NCBI GenBank assembly: GCA_012845835.1
Contig: JABAKD010000010.1
Span: 17,805,204-17,869,203, forward strand
DNA from: Undaria pinnatifida
Taxonomy: Eukaryota; Sar; Phaeophyceae; Laminariales; Alariaceae
Direction of reading: 5' to 3'
Length of the DNA: 64,000 nt
Shown here: positions 22,501 through 30,338 of the stretch, piece by piece
Numbering within the stretch: position 1 is the first letter of the stretch
Layout: every line of letters starts with the position of its first letter
The notes under the pieces: generated by a model
Database searches by the model: none
Seen by the model: the letters and a program-made list of their open reading frames with translations, nothing else
Told to the model about the DNA's origin: nothing
Program-made: the position numbers and the translations under genes

Positions 22501-23750
22501 TGTTATCATAGTTGCCTATCTCGGTAATGTGCTGGTTTTCTTGCCGGCTTTTTGCGAGGTTTTTCGCAAATTTGTCTTTGTTTCTTTTCTTGGGCAGCGG
22601 TAAGACGGGCTTGGCGCCACGAAGATGCTCGGTGCGTGCTTTCTGCTGCTTTTGCGATATTCTACGAGAATCGAAAGCTTTAGAAACAAATCATACAAGT
22701 GTTTTCGCTAACCTTGGATGCCTCGCGCCTTCGCAAAGGCGGCTGCGTGTGAGTTGAGCCACGTAATAATGCGCGTGGTGCTGCAACGTCGGTTCGTGTC
22801 TCCCTAGGTTACACGGCAGAGTTTGTAAATGGTTGAGTGTACGCGCGGTGACTGCTGACACCTGGAAAACATCGCTGGTGGTGGGATTTTGATTCGCTTC
22901 GGATTGCTGTTGCTTCAAGACCCGCTCGTTCGTGTTATTCCCCCGGGTTTGTCAATGTCTTATCTCGTAGGCGCGGCCGGCTCCATTTTTCGTCGCATGA
23001 TTCACGGCTGCCTCGCGAAAAGTATGCCATGTGCGTCAGCGTTAGCGTAACCGTGTGTGGCTACTGTAGAGTGTTGCTACTGCCGTGCGCGGGTGGGGTT
23101 GCCGATCTAGTTTTCGCATCTCTCCCTGTGGAAATTGACAGTTTTAAGGTGTTCCACCGTGCGGGGCTTTTTACGCCATAGCTGTAACTCCACCGCCGTG
23201 AGTTTGGTGGCGGTTGCGGTATGAGGTATCCATTCATTGTGCCATCTCTTCTTGCAAGGGGGGTTCAATTTTTTTTGTCGCCAGTGTTGAAAATATTTTT
23301 TGTCAGGGAAACCCGGTAACGTCACGGCAAATAAGTGTTGTTGTTATATCTGTTGCAGGGGAAAAGTCGGCAACTTTGTACAACGAAACGGTCCACACAT
23401 ACATACGAACATACCTGGTACCAGGTATATATTAGCTCTAAACACACAAACACGGAAAATATTCAATGATTTGTTACTTAATCAGACCCTCGAATGAAAT
23501 ATTCCATACCGATTCGTATCATAGTACCTAATTGATTAATGTAGAAAACATTTTTTCTTGTTAAACCTCTGACTGTGTCCGGATGTATGTTGGTATCCCG
23601 AGAAGATATTTCGGCGACCCTTTTCTGTCCCGTGCCGTGCCATGTCCTGTATTTACCTCCTGAACCCCGAAGGTCTCCGTGAGCGAAGGGCTGCACGAAT
23701 TCCTGCATTCGCTCTGGCAGAAGGAGGCCCCAATCAGGGAGCTCAGCTAA
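4552..23750 (+). CDS. NAPRT: Nicotinate phosphoribosyltransferase (11 exons recovered, 5' end missing)
   Basis: This enzyme joins nicotinate and PRPP to nicotinate mononucleotide, the first step of the Preiss-Handler NAD pathway, in the cytosol. The exons read are 4552-4612 ([14 protein letters not shown]), 6175-6371 (ALAEGTL...PLVRVE), 7059-7205 ([16 protein letters not shown]), 9831-9980 ([24 protein letters not shown]), 10451-10680 ([10 protein letters not shown]-like, SGVPNF), 13089-13257 ([20 protein letters not shown]), 18054-18176 ([14 protein letters not shown]), 19026-19159 ([11 protein letters not shown]), 20099-20269 ([11 protein letters not shown]), 22391-22435 (RLNPTPYK) and 23673-23750 ([10 protein letters not shown] ... 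KEAPIRELS, stop TAA). Splice phases agree at every junction except exon 9 to 10. These are textbook NAPRT motifs in the right order; RLDSGDL and GIGTNLVT form the phosphoribosyl and phosphate site, and the AHSF histidine is the family's phosphorylated residue. About 500 residues are recovered against a usual 520-560, so roughly 40 N-terminal residues are missing. Large introns carry minisatellites, MITEs and decayed exon copies. Confidence 0.93.
5354..5583. mobile_element. Foldback element with internal GATACCGCGTTATATAG repeats
   Basis: The ends CACTAGAG (5354-5361) and CTCTAGTG (5576-5583) are perfect inverted repeats, followed inward by CCCC/GGGG blocks. Inside are several units of the type GACCGCCTTATATCGGGATACCG. 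A related sequence in the opposite orientation lies at about 46440-46620 (TAAGGCGGTATCCC units), within an intron of the CobW-like gene. Both are probably non-autonomous DNA elements. Confidence 0.5.
5892..6020 (+). pseudogene. Decayed copy of NAPRT exon 6175-6371
   Basis: The order of words matches the real exon 280 bp downstream: GTGCAGGCC-TAAGCGAGG, GCCGGAGGA-CATCAG-TACCTGAGAA-CATCC-GCCGG, then GGATAGTTTTTTTA. The reading frame is broken by deletions and stops, so it cannot replace the exon. It retains the CAG acceptor. It lies in the intron just before the true exon and on the same strand, as a tandem duplicate would. Confidence 0.8.
7680..7738 (+). repeat. GGTTC / GGTAC microsatellite
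   Basis: This is a short tandem run of GGTTC-type units passing into CGGTA-type units, in an intron of NAPRT. The flanking ORFs that translate as GSVRFGSVR are artefacts of it. Confidence 0.9.
7739..8794. other. NAPRT intron 3, first part
   Basis: It contains a GCGGTTATAACCGC palindrome-rich patch with CCGCACTA words (7820-7980; similar words recur at 59120-59300). It also has T-runs at about 8188 and 8607, and a repeat at 8606-8672 shared with 26288-26357. No exon is seen. Confidence 0.4.
8606..8672 (+). repeat. Dispersed repeat shared with 26288-26357
   Basis: A T run is followed by AATCCTCCGGTGGATGGGG, then AAAAATAAAGCTTTCGC and a CACCACACTT block. The same blocks occur in the same order at 26288-26357. 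Confidence 0.75.
8795..9075 (+). ncRNA. Candidate structured RNA: run of 7-9 hairpins
   Basis: Successive inverted pairs can be read by eye: CGGCAGC-GCAA-GCTGCCG (8803-8820, a GNRA-type loop, extended outward by TACAA/TTGTA with a CCC bulge); CCTGTCCC-CTGA-GGGTCAGG; GGTGG-AGATAG-CCACC; CCCGGAA-TGTCATCT-TTCCGGG; GGCCAT-GGGAG-ATGGCC; GTTGG...CCAAC; and CTCTA-CGGAT-TAGAG at the end. No ORF or repeat explains this. It lies in a NAPRT intron, just upstream of the exon-4 relics. It is not recognised as rRNA, a hammerhead or a group II domain V. Function and strand are unknown. Confidence 0.3.
9171..9360 (+). pseudogene. Decayed copy A of NAPRT exon 9831-9980 fused to MITE piece
   Basis: It matches the true exon and its 3' intron end: TCTCGCCGATTCTGG, then GGGCCCAGGTGAATCG, CGTTACTCGTACATCGGGAG, then ACCAGTACCAGCAACACG. 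After about 110 bp it leaves the exon and continues as CACAAATCCCAAGTCAAGTG-TTCCCCAAAA-TGTAGCACTAAAGGG. That continuation resembles the 3' half of the TTAA MITE. The frame still reads RYSYIGSF, but the rest is lost. Confidence 0.8.
9371..9560 (+). pseudogene. Decayed copy B of NAPRT exon 9831-9980 fused to MITE piece
   Basis: CCTCGTGTGTCCGGGATCTC-GCCGGTTTTGG and the GCCAACAG acceptor are kept. The exon part follows with deletions and a stop (TACTCGTAAATCAGGGGC). The tail again passes into the MITE-like CTAAGTTATTTATATCCAAA-CATGTAGTACTGAAAGGGTTAA. Spacing to copies A and C is about 200 bp. Confidence 0.8.
9570..9786 (+). pseudogene. Decayed copy C of NAPRT exon 9831-9980 fused to MITE piece
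   Basis: It is the closest relic to the real exon (GGCCCGGATAGAGCGCAGTCC, CAATGTCTTGGCGGGAAGGC). The acceptor AG has become AT (GCCACATGGCCC) and the frame is broken. The tail again ends in the MITE-like ACTAACTCCAAGTCGTTTGT and an ATGCAGTACTAAATG block. The functional exon follows after the same CCTCGTGTGTTCGGGGTCTC lead-in. Confidence 0.85.
10337..10394 (+). mobile_element. LINE tail fragment next to a NAPRT splice acceptor
   Basis: GAATGGGAATGCGTAGTCAA-TGGCCACGTGCCTAAGGCAA-GCGATAAATG aligns with 428-480 of the LINE tail at the window start, including the region of its stop codon. It ends about 55 bp before the exon at 10451. A C-rich tract lies between it and the acceptor. Confidence 0.75.
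12079..12530 (+). repeat. Five diverged tandem units of ~90 bp
   Basis: The unit carries AGTCTAATTGAGAA, then CCCGTCGGTCAGAAACG, then TTTTGGCC-AAAAA, then GGTACTGTACCCCTATCC and TATCGTAGCACTAG. The units are unequal in length and sequence. The same GTACC...CTATCGTAGC words follow MITEs elsewhere (38405-38460 and 36740-36810). It lies in a NAPRT intron. Confidence 0.8.
12720..12885 (+). repeat. Dispersed ~200-bp repeat, copy 3
   Basis: It shares GCGCGAGAGCGTGAGTTAGC, GCGATAAAAATTGAAG, ACCGGGGGG, TGTGACCACGGC-TTGTCCAGAAG and GGAAAGTAAAAG with the copies at 2765 and 3945. Confidence 0.55.
13715..13905 (+). repeat. CCCAAAATCGTCGG repeat, copy without the 9-mer
   Basis: It shares CCCAAAATCGTCGGAAA, TAGGCCAT, GATTCTCGTTGTGTACGTAG-GCTATG and TTCTCATCCAGTAGCAG with copies at 35117, 35638 and 63505. 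This copy lacks the TACC(A/T)GGTA motif that two of the others carry. Confidence 0.6.
13971..14059 (-). mobile_element. TTAA MITE (piggyBac-like), minus orientation
   Basis: It starts and ends at TTAA (13971-13974 and 14056-14059) and is 89 bp long. Read on the minus strand it runs TTAACCCCTTCAGAGCCCCC ... GGTTTCCAGTTGAGAAGGCG-TTAA. See 53467-53556 for the reference copy. Confidence 0.8.
14231..14310 (+). mobile_element. TTAA MITE, 5' end degraded
   Basis: CAGAGCCCCCAAACCCCTCC-CGATACTAAATCCAAGTAGG and GGGTTTCTAGTTGCACAGGC-GTTAA match the family. The 5' TTAACCCCTTT terminus is lost. Confidence 0.7.
16325..16705 (+). repeat. Tandem repeat, ~160-bp unit, about 2.3 copies
   Basis: TGTGCCAGGCGA recurs at 16361, 16522 and 16682. 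It is each time preceded by a TTGTACACATTCA-type word and, in the first two, followed by GGCACTGCAGCGGGCAACCG. Overlapping ORFs are period artefacts. Related GTAGTGCCGG words occur at 4640-4790. Confidence 0.85.
17561..17649 (+). mobile_element. TTAA MITE, degenerate
   Basis: TGAACCCTTTTACC begins it and TTCTAAAGGGGTTAA ends it, with ACTAATTCCAAGTAGTTTGT inside. The 5' TTAA has changed to TGAA and the GAGCCCCCAAACCCC block is replaced by an A run. Confidence 0.65.
17711..17800 (+). repeat. Tandem pair of ~45-bp units
   Basis: GTGTATTGGTTCATCAT-GCTGGTGGAAGTACCAAG is followed at once by a second, nearly identical copy (GTGTATTGGTTCATCAT-TCTGGTGGAAGTACCAAG). It is intronic in NAPRT. Confidence 0.9.
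20276..20372 (+). repeat. TTGTTC / GGT / GGTGTT microsatellites
   Basis: A run of TTGTTC units passes into GGT units and then GTTGGT units. It starts within a few bases of the end of NAPRT exon 20099-20269, and it makes the exact donor site hard to place. Confidence 0.9.
21085..21255 (+). repeat. 34-bp tandem array, five units
   Basis: GGCTGTTTTAACGTTGTTG-plus TTCTTGTTTGTCGGT units start at 21085 (31 bp, lacking GTT), 21116, 21150, 21184 and 21218. The array ends at the GGCTGTAG at 21252. Confidence 0.9.
21340..21987. repeat. 81-bp minisatellite, eight near-identical units
   Basis: Units start at 21340, 21421, 21502, 21583, 21664, 21745, 21826 and 21907, exactly 81 bp apart; a ninth start at 21988 diverges. 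Because 81 is a multiple of three, both strands carry long ORFs (268 aa plus, 311 aa minus). The minus one repeats a 27-residue unit containing QLPESLI and HVLQAMRN. One variable base follows the T run (GACC, CACC or TACC), and its order suggests block-wise copying. Diverged units flank a homogenised core. There is no spacer diversity, so it is not CRISPR. Confidence 0.92.
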
Positions 23751-23929
23751 TGAAGGCGTTTTTCCTTTTTCGCCCTCGTCCAGATGCCGGTGTTTGTGGT
23801 GTTTTTCCGCGGGCGGGCCGATTTTTTGCGTTTTGTCCGCAGGGGGGCGGGCGAGCGGGGGTTCTCGCAGAAGTGTATCTAATAAAAGCGTCTGAATGTT
23901 TTTTTCGAGGCCACTGGGAGGATGGTTGA

Positions 23930-24012
23930 ATCCGTTCAAAACTACAGAGTATTTTTGGGGACAAATCGCATGGAATTAGTGTGCGATCTTTTTTGCAGGG
24001 GCAAAAGGGTTA
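23930..24012 (-). mobile_element. TTAA MITE, degenerate, minus orientation
   Basis: GGGGACAAAT and GGAATTAGTGTG in the middle and AAAAGGGTTA at the right end match the family read in reverse. Both termini are eroded. Confidence 0.55.
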
Positions 24013-24389
24013 GAAGGAACGCATTCGTTCGTAACGCCCGTGGCTATTCGTAGTGTGCTGAGTGCCGCTCTCTGTTGCGGTTTGGGGAGCACAGAAGAGT
24101 TGCCCATGGAGTCGGAAAAAATATTTTCCTCTGAAAATTTAGTTCCTCTGGAGTGCGAAAGTCTCTGGCCGACTTTAGTTTTTGACGGGAGGATTTGACT
24201 GAAAATCCTTTTTTTTGCGGTTGGCTTACGCGGCCGCCCCCTCCCCCCCCGTGCGTGCCATGCCATGGCAGGCAGTAATAATATAGGCTGAGCACTAAAA
24301 TGCATCATGAGTCTTGTTCTTTTTGGTGTTGTTCGAAATCGCTTGGCTTCCTCGTTCTTCGTTATACACAAAGAAGGCAGTAGACAGAG

Positions 24390-24500
24390 GTGATGGGATG
24401 GGATGGGATATATGGTAATGGATGGGATGGGATGGGATGAGATCAGGAAATACTTTTCAGATTTGGATGGGATAGGAAGAGGAAATTATTGGGTCGAGAT
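24390..24500 (+). repeat. GATGG / GGGAT simple repeat
   Basis: Runs of GATGGGATGGGATGGG and variants make an imperfect pentanucleotide repeat. Confidence 0.85.
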
Positions 24501-24974
24501 GGATAGGATTAAATGATGTATGATGGGTGCTGTCCGAAAGCTTTTTCGGGGTCGGGTAAGCACGACGGTGCCGAGCATACTCGAAAGCGTGGGTGGCACA
24601 GAGGAAGAGCGGCGTCCTGCAGCAGCGCGCAAGAAAGCCGGAGCACGCCACAGGAAACCTCATGAGAAAACAGGGTAACAAGAAAGCGAGGCTGAGATTG
24701 ACAGCAAAACAAGAAATTTGGGAGTCGTTTTACTGGACGTACTGTCGAACGCAACCTCTCCCAAAAGTCAAGAAACCCAGTCTGAGCCTGAACGAGGCTT
24801 CCTGTTTCTTGTTTTGTGTCCTGTGCTGTACGCCACAGACGGGTGGGGCGTCGGGGGGCGCCCTGGGATATCCTCCCGGGTTTCCTAGTGTCTGTGATGT
24901 GGCCCTGGGCTCGTGTTTAGTTGAGGGGGTGTTGGTGTGGAGGTGAGAGCAATATTTTCGTTGTGTTCTTCACA

Positions 24975-25080
24975 AGGGCTCTGTCCACGCGGGCAGGGCT
25001 CAGTCCACGCGGGCAGGGCTCAGTCCACGCGGGCAGGGCCCAGTCCACGCGGGCAGGGCTCAGTCCACGCGGGCAGAGCT
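24975..25080 (+). repeat. 21-bp minisatellite, five units
   Basis: GGGCTCAGTCCACGCGGGCA repeats with a 21-bp period (one unit reads GGGCCCAG). ORFs through it give STRAGLSPRGQ-type peptides as artefacts. Confidence 0.92.
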
Positions 25081-25499
25081 GGGAGGGGGGGCTCTGCGTG
25101 TGGTGCTTTGGATGTGTTGGTTGAGTAGAATAATATCGTTTATCGAACTCACAGCCGACGTGTTGAGAAGAAATTTATGCAAAATATCTGCGTTGCGTGT
25201 AGGAACGCGCAGAGATAGCGCGCGGCAGTTTTGGTCTTGCTACGACTTACTGCCAGATTGAGACTTGCCATTGCTGAGTAAGACACGGGGGTTCCCTTGC
25301 ACACTACAAGAAGGGCTCACCGCACGCGGGGCTCCGTGTGTGCTGACGTTGAGGGTGTGTCAACCAAGTGGGATATGTCTAGCGCGTTGGGATGGGTGGA
25401 TGGGGCTTGAGATTGACAGCCGAATGGGACCCCCTTAAGGTCGCGAGTTGCTTGTACGAGGGTAACATTCAAAACGGAAAATAATGCAATGAAAGTGGT

Positions 25500-25712
25500 T
25501 TCAATGTGAGGGATGATGGGACTACAAGTAGAAAGAGTTTCGGCGAGTGAGTTTCAAAGTGAGCGGTGATGGAACGACAAATGGAAAGAGTTCCAGCGAG
25601 TGAGTTTCGAAGTCAGAGGTTATGGAACAACAAGCGGAAAGGGTTTCCCAGATTGAGTTTCAACGTGAGCGGTGATGGAACAACAAGTTCTAAAGGGTTT
25701 CCCAGATTGAGT
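25500..25712 (+). repeat. ~60-bp tandem array, four units
   Basis: Each unit carries TTTCAA-GTGAG-GGTGATGG, then ACAACAAG-GGAAAGAG-TTTC, then a GAGTGAGTTT or AGATTGAGTTT join. Units are diverged. Confidence 0.8.
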
Positions 25713-26107
25713 GATGATCGGGCGAGAGCTTAACTCCCGAACCAAAAAAAATAATAGAGACCCCCAGTGGTTCCCACTGGAGAAATGCCGCCCAACAATA
25801 AACGTGATGCCTCGAAGGTAGGAACGGGGAAGGAAAAAACGGACACCCCAGCAGAGGTTGAGGGCTACTGCCCGTATGTCGTTTTCGACACGCACGAAGA
25901 CAAGCGAGAGGAACAAGAAGACAAACCTCCGCGTGGTGGTGGTGCCGTCTGGAAACGAAAGCATGTTGAAGGCGGGGCAGATCTTCGCCCCCGGTAAATA
26001 GTGAAGCGGTAAGAAACGCTCAAGATAAAAAACTATTGATGAGGTTTTAGTACTGCTTGGCCAAGGCTACGACGGTATGGGGGGGGTATGTTAAGGGGGG
26101 ATATACT

Positions 26108-26275
26108 CATTTATTGCACCTTAGCAATTTGACCATCGACCACGCATCCCTTTTTCGACACGGAGCACCGTTCCTACTCCTAATAGAGACACCTCCAACA
26201 TTTGGGCGCTCTCGTTATACCAGGTACAGCTTTCCCATATAGTGTAAACATAGAAACTGTTTGCTTATCCTATGC
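26108..26275 (-). mobile_element. LINE tail fragment carrying an inserted TACCAGGTA
   Basis: In reverse it matches 330-470 of the window-start LINE tail: TGACCATCGACCACGCATCC, GAGACACCTCCAACATTTGG-GCG and AACTGTTTGCTTATCCTAT on the plus strand. Between GGGCG and CATATA it is 11 bp longer than the other copy and contains TACCAGGTA at 26218. Confidence 0.8.
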
Positions 26276-26287
26276 AAGTATCCTATA

Positions 26288-26357
26288 CAAGTATTTTTTT
26301 TTTTTATCCTCCGGCGGATGGGGAAAAATAAAGCTTTAGCTCACCACACTTCCAGTA
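26288..26357 (+). repeat. Dispersed repeat shared with 8606-8672
   Basis: A T run, then ATCCTCCGGCGGATGGGG, AAAAATAAAGCTTTAGC and CACCACACTTCC, in the same order as at 8606-8672. Confidence 0.75.
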
Positions 26358-26503
26358 TCCCCTCCGATAATAGGAGTTTCGCCGGCTGCGGTAATAGATG
26401 GGGTGTCATTTTTGGATTTTCCTTTTTCTTCGAGGGGCTCGGATTCACTCGCGCGAGCAGCCCTCCTGTTCCATTGCGGTCCTTAGATTTCGTGAACACT
26501 GTT

Positions 26504-26593
26504 TTAACCCCCTTTAGAGCCCCCAACCCCCCGCCTATACTAATTTCAAGTAATTTTGTCCCCCAAAAGGGTTTCCAGTTCTAAAGGCGTTAA
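26504..26593 (+). mobile_element. TTAA MITE, intact ends
   Basis: TTAACCCCCTTTAGAGCCCC at the left and TTCTAAAGGCGTTAA at the right flank the usual CTATACTAATTTCAAGTAAT core. Length is 90 bp including both TTAA. Confidence 0.85.
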
Positions 26594-26943
26594 ATTTCTT
26601 TGCGATATCAATCCGCAATGGAATTAATGGTAAGACAAAATGGTTACCCAAGACTACGCCGCGCCAAGACAATCGCCTTGAGTAAAGTATTTTTGTCCGT
26701 GAAAAGTACGGAGTTACTCTTCCGAGTGGCCCAACCCCAGTAGTGAGCATGTGGGCACCCCCCACACACCGTAACCCGTAGCCTTTGTCGCATAGATGTG
26801 GGCACTTAATATGTTGCTATTAACGCTGACGAATCACAGCAACTATTCCATTATTATTACTCGTCAGTGCGTAGAGGGGTCTACCATCATTATCATCATT
26901 ATCATACATCATCATGATATTATTAGTATTAATAGTAGTAGTA

Positions 26944-27019
26944 TTTTTGCCCTCCGACAATACAGCGTAGATGCCGTTCCGATGTAAATCACATATCCTT
27001 CCATGAAGCAGCAGTAGTA
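26944..27019 (+). repeat. Left copy of direct repeat bracketing the LINE
   Basis: CCTCCGACAATACAGCGTAG, GCCGTTCCGATGTAAATC and ATATCCTTCCATGAAGCAGC are repeated in the same order and orientation at 34868-34945 with scattered differences. Confidence 0.8.
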
Positions 27020-27131
27020 CCTAATATGAAGTCGAACGATCGATCTCACCATAATGCAGTGGTATATTTCGCCAACCATTTGCCCATTTCCTCTCCTCTC
27101 ACCTTCTCCTTTTATCTACTATTTCCTTTCC

Positions 27132-28375
27132 CTATATGTGTTTTAGCTGAGAGTCTACCTTAATCCTCATCAACATTGCCACCCCAGGCCAGTGGCTTAG
27201 TCCTCCCGATTCTTCCTCCCTTCCCCTCGCGGCCTGACGATCCCTCAGAGATAGCCAATATCGATGAACTCTGCACGAAATCGCGACCTGACTAGTCACA
27301 GAGATGATTTGGAATAGTCGCTCATTGCACATGCCTTTCCACGCTAGGGACGATGCGTCCGTCGCTCCAACGATGCTGGCCGTCACCTGCTCTATCAGGT
27401 CGCTGCCTTTTTTACCGAGGCGCCCAAAGCTTTCCACCTCGAGGGTGGCGAGTTTGTAGTTGCGTTCGTCGAAGGACACCTGTCCCGGACGAGCGTAGTG
27501 TCTGCGCTTGCGCGCCTCGGAAGTGGAAACCGCTGATCCGTTTCGATCCGCGCTTCCTGCCCGCATGTGGAGCCCTGCTTATGGGTCCGCATGCGTGACG
27601 TCGAGGAGTATTGACTTGTCGCGTTACTCCGATGCCGTAGCATCTCGTAGTCCACCAGCCTCAATCACGATGTACATTCGCAAATCCCTGTCTGCGTGGA
27701 ACGGGGCTCGGCTTTTCACCTGGTGGCGGATGGACATGCTCTTAAGGGTGCGGGAGAGCGCGTGCACAAGGGGTTGGTGCTGGTTCACTTGCGCGCCCGA
27801 TCGGTGACACTGTCGTACATACCGCGTACTAACCTCCGCTTCACCGCAGCATGGGCACCTCGCCGCCAGGAATTCCTCTATTCCCAGAAATCTCTTCCCC
27901 GCAGTCACGAACTCTGATGCAGGGATGGTTCTAGCTGAGTCTACAGGCCTCGCCATTAGGAACGCGGTAGCCCCTGATCTCGATTGACTCCGTTGCCGGG
28001 CCTTGGCCAAGTCTCGTGTCTCCTTCTCGCCTTGATATTCGCTTGTGTCTCGCTGAGGCCTCGTCTCGGAGAGCTGATCCAGCGAAGAGACGTACCTCTC
28101 GTAATGTACTCGGTTTACCAGTTTACCTAGTCTATGCTGCGCTTTGCTGCAGCTGATAGTTTCGGCGTCGCGTGCAGGCAACACGTCTGCAACGGGTTGC
28201 CCTGAGTCACCTTGCTCTCCTGCTCTAAAGGCTCTGTCCCGCCAGTTTTCCAGCACGATGTTCGCCATGGCCTCCTCTGCACATCGCGCAGGCCTCTGAC
28301 GCTGTTCCAGGTTCGCCGCACGAGGTCAGAATCGGGCAGCTCCCTCCGGACTTTGTTCCCTATTGCGCCGGACAA
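27132..28375 (-). pseudogene. LINE C-terminal CCHC finger and restriction-like endonuclease region
   Basis: RCPCCGEAEVSTRYVRQCH is a Cys/His cluster of the kind that precedes the restriction-like endonuclease in these LINEs. About 45 residues on, YIVIEAGGLRDATASE is followed by a stop (TAA near 27624), then RDKSILLDVTHADP and a second stop. The LLDVT stretch is the expected PD-(D/E)XK beta strand. The C-terminal tail continues to the stop at 27132. Two stops inside the nuclease core mark it as dead. Confidence 0.7.
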
Positions 28376-28988
28376 ACCAGCAAGCTCCCAACGGATGATG
28401 ACATCCCCCGGGCTTCAGCCGACGACAGCCCAAACCCTCCGGTCCCCGTGGACAGGCTCGCCTGCGCTTGTTGATGGGGTTGCAGGGTCAACATGTTTAT
28501 CGGGCACCCGTCCGCGAAGAACGACGATTCTTCTGATGCCCCCGGGAGATCGAGCAATTTCTCCAGCATCCACAAGGCGTTGCCATCTGCTTTTTTGCAT
28601 GCAGCCAGCGATAGTTCTGGGTCCATCACGCGTTCAAGGTAAGAGGTCCGTTGAACTATAGAGCCGGTGGCAATCAGGTTGGATGATTACTTGTCCGGCA
28701 TGAGAGACAACATCCGCGCGAGTTGCTCCGCTCCTCCGTTTTGGACGATCTCCATTGCGCTTTCCCTCGCGTACTCATCTGTGCCGATGGGCACCCCCAC
28801 CACCTTTACCCCAACACGTTTGGCGATGCTGACGCCAATGCCTTCAAGAAGGGCGATTTGTTCCGACGTAGGCACGTGCCCCTTTGGAGGCAGGGCAACC
28901 GTTTCGCTCGGGTTGATCACGATTCTGATGTTGGACAGCTCACGCTGGAGAAAGGGTACCACTTCCACAGTATCGGGTGTGATTTCCA

Positions 28989-30338
28989 TCATTCGATGTT
29001 AATATCTTCTAGGTAGGCGAATGCCTCTACACCTCTTGGCTCGAACTCCGCCCGTTTCTGCTTCAGCACCAGCAGGAGCGGCATGCAGAAAAACGCCGGC
29101 CCGATGGCATTCCCTTGTTGCACCCCGCTGGAGCAGTCGACCTTCCGCCTTTCTCCCGATTCCATCGGAAAGAACGCGGGCGCAGACATCTCGCCGTAAA
29201 ATTTTGCCACGAACGGTGTAAGCGCCGGCACGCAAGTGGCTGCATCCGCTAGCATAGCAGTCCGCTTCACTGTGTTGAATGCGTTGGAGCAATCGGTGAG
29301 AATCAGCCAGTTTTTTGCCTCGTGATGTACTCTTGCGCGTAGCGCTACCTGTTCCACCCCCCCTCGTACTCCGACTCCAAACTATCTCGCTTCGCGGTTG
29401 GCCTCCTCCAGCCTTGGTCGCCACTGCCGCATGGTTCCGGCCGCAATAAGCCGCCTCCACGTCATCCCCACGCACACGGGGTGGCATGTTTCACCCAGGT
29501 CAGTGAGGTTGGATTGCGAGAAGAGCTGCCAGAATTCAGGCGGGAAGGTGTTTGGATCATCGATAATTCTTCTCCAGAAGGCTTCAATGCTAGCTCCGAA
29601 TTTTTCGCGCCCAAAACCAGTCCTGATTACTAACTGCAAGTGCGAGAAGCGCAGACCGTCGCTTCCCGCGCCTGATAAGGCGTTGCAAGAATTGATGACC
29701 TCGAGAGTCACCTGTGGGTCGAACTCTTCCTCCGGGCGCCAGTTGGGAACACTCCCTTCCTCCTGGTCGGAGGAACTTGCTGCCACGGCTGCCGCTGCAG
29801 CTTCGGAGACGCGTGCCTGGTTCTCCTCCAGGAACTTTGCTTTTACGCGCTCCCACGTTTCCTCGTTCCCCGGCGCGCGCGGTTCCGCGAGGAGGCTGCG
29901 TGCGGCCACAGTCACCCCCCCTCGATGGCGGCATGCTGATGATGCCCTCTTAAACATATCAGCGTCCGTCTCTTCGCGGGCTTGGCTGATTTGCCTAGTC
30001 GATGTTCGACGGGTATACTCCATTAACCACGGGAGCAAGCGGGTGAGGTCACCGCGTTCGGCAGGCGCAAACCTCTCACGCTGTTTCATTCGGCCATCCT
30101 GAGAGTGCAGTACAGCTGGGAGGATGTACCACAACTTGATTGACATCAGGAATGATTGTGGCGTCCCCGATTGTGTGGATTGGCGATGACCTCCCAAGGC
30201 GTGATTGAGGAGGCCAAGCACATGGGTGATAAGCTTGGCGTGGGCAGTAGCCAGCCTCGGCTGCACTTTGACAACAGTGATGAAGCGTTGTTGGAGGTCC
30301 TCAAGGGGGACATCATCGAGCGGTCCTGCAAATCCCAA
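28989..30338 (-). pseudogene. LINE reverse transcriptase domain, catalytic site altered
   Basis: Recognisable RT blocks appear in order: SGAGSDGLRFSHLQL (block 0/1), CHPVCVGMTWRRLIAAG, DCSNAFNTVKR (motif A aspartate), GVQQGNAIGPAFF (motif B) and FAYLEDINIE (motif C). The catalytic YxDD is YLED here, with the first Asp replaced by Glu. A stop follows three residues later and another lies at about 29380. These changes make polymerase activity very unlikely. Confidence 0.85.

Larger units (their letters stand above)
23751..26107. other. Intergenic stretch downstream of NAPRT
   Basis: It starts directly after the NAPRT stop codon, so the first few hundred bases should include its 3' UTR. It then holds a degenerate MITE, GATGG-type repeats, a 21-bp minisatellite and a roughly 60-bp tandem array. 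The ORFs in it are short and unrecognised. A GT-flanked ATG stretch at 25784-25818 (MPPNNKRDASK) could be a first exon but nothing supports it further. Confidence 0.4.
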
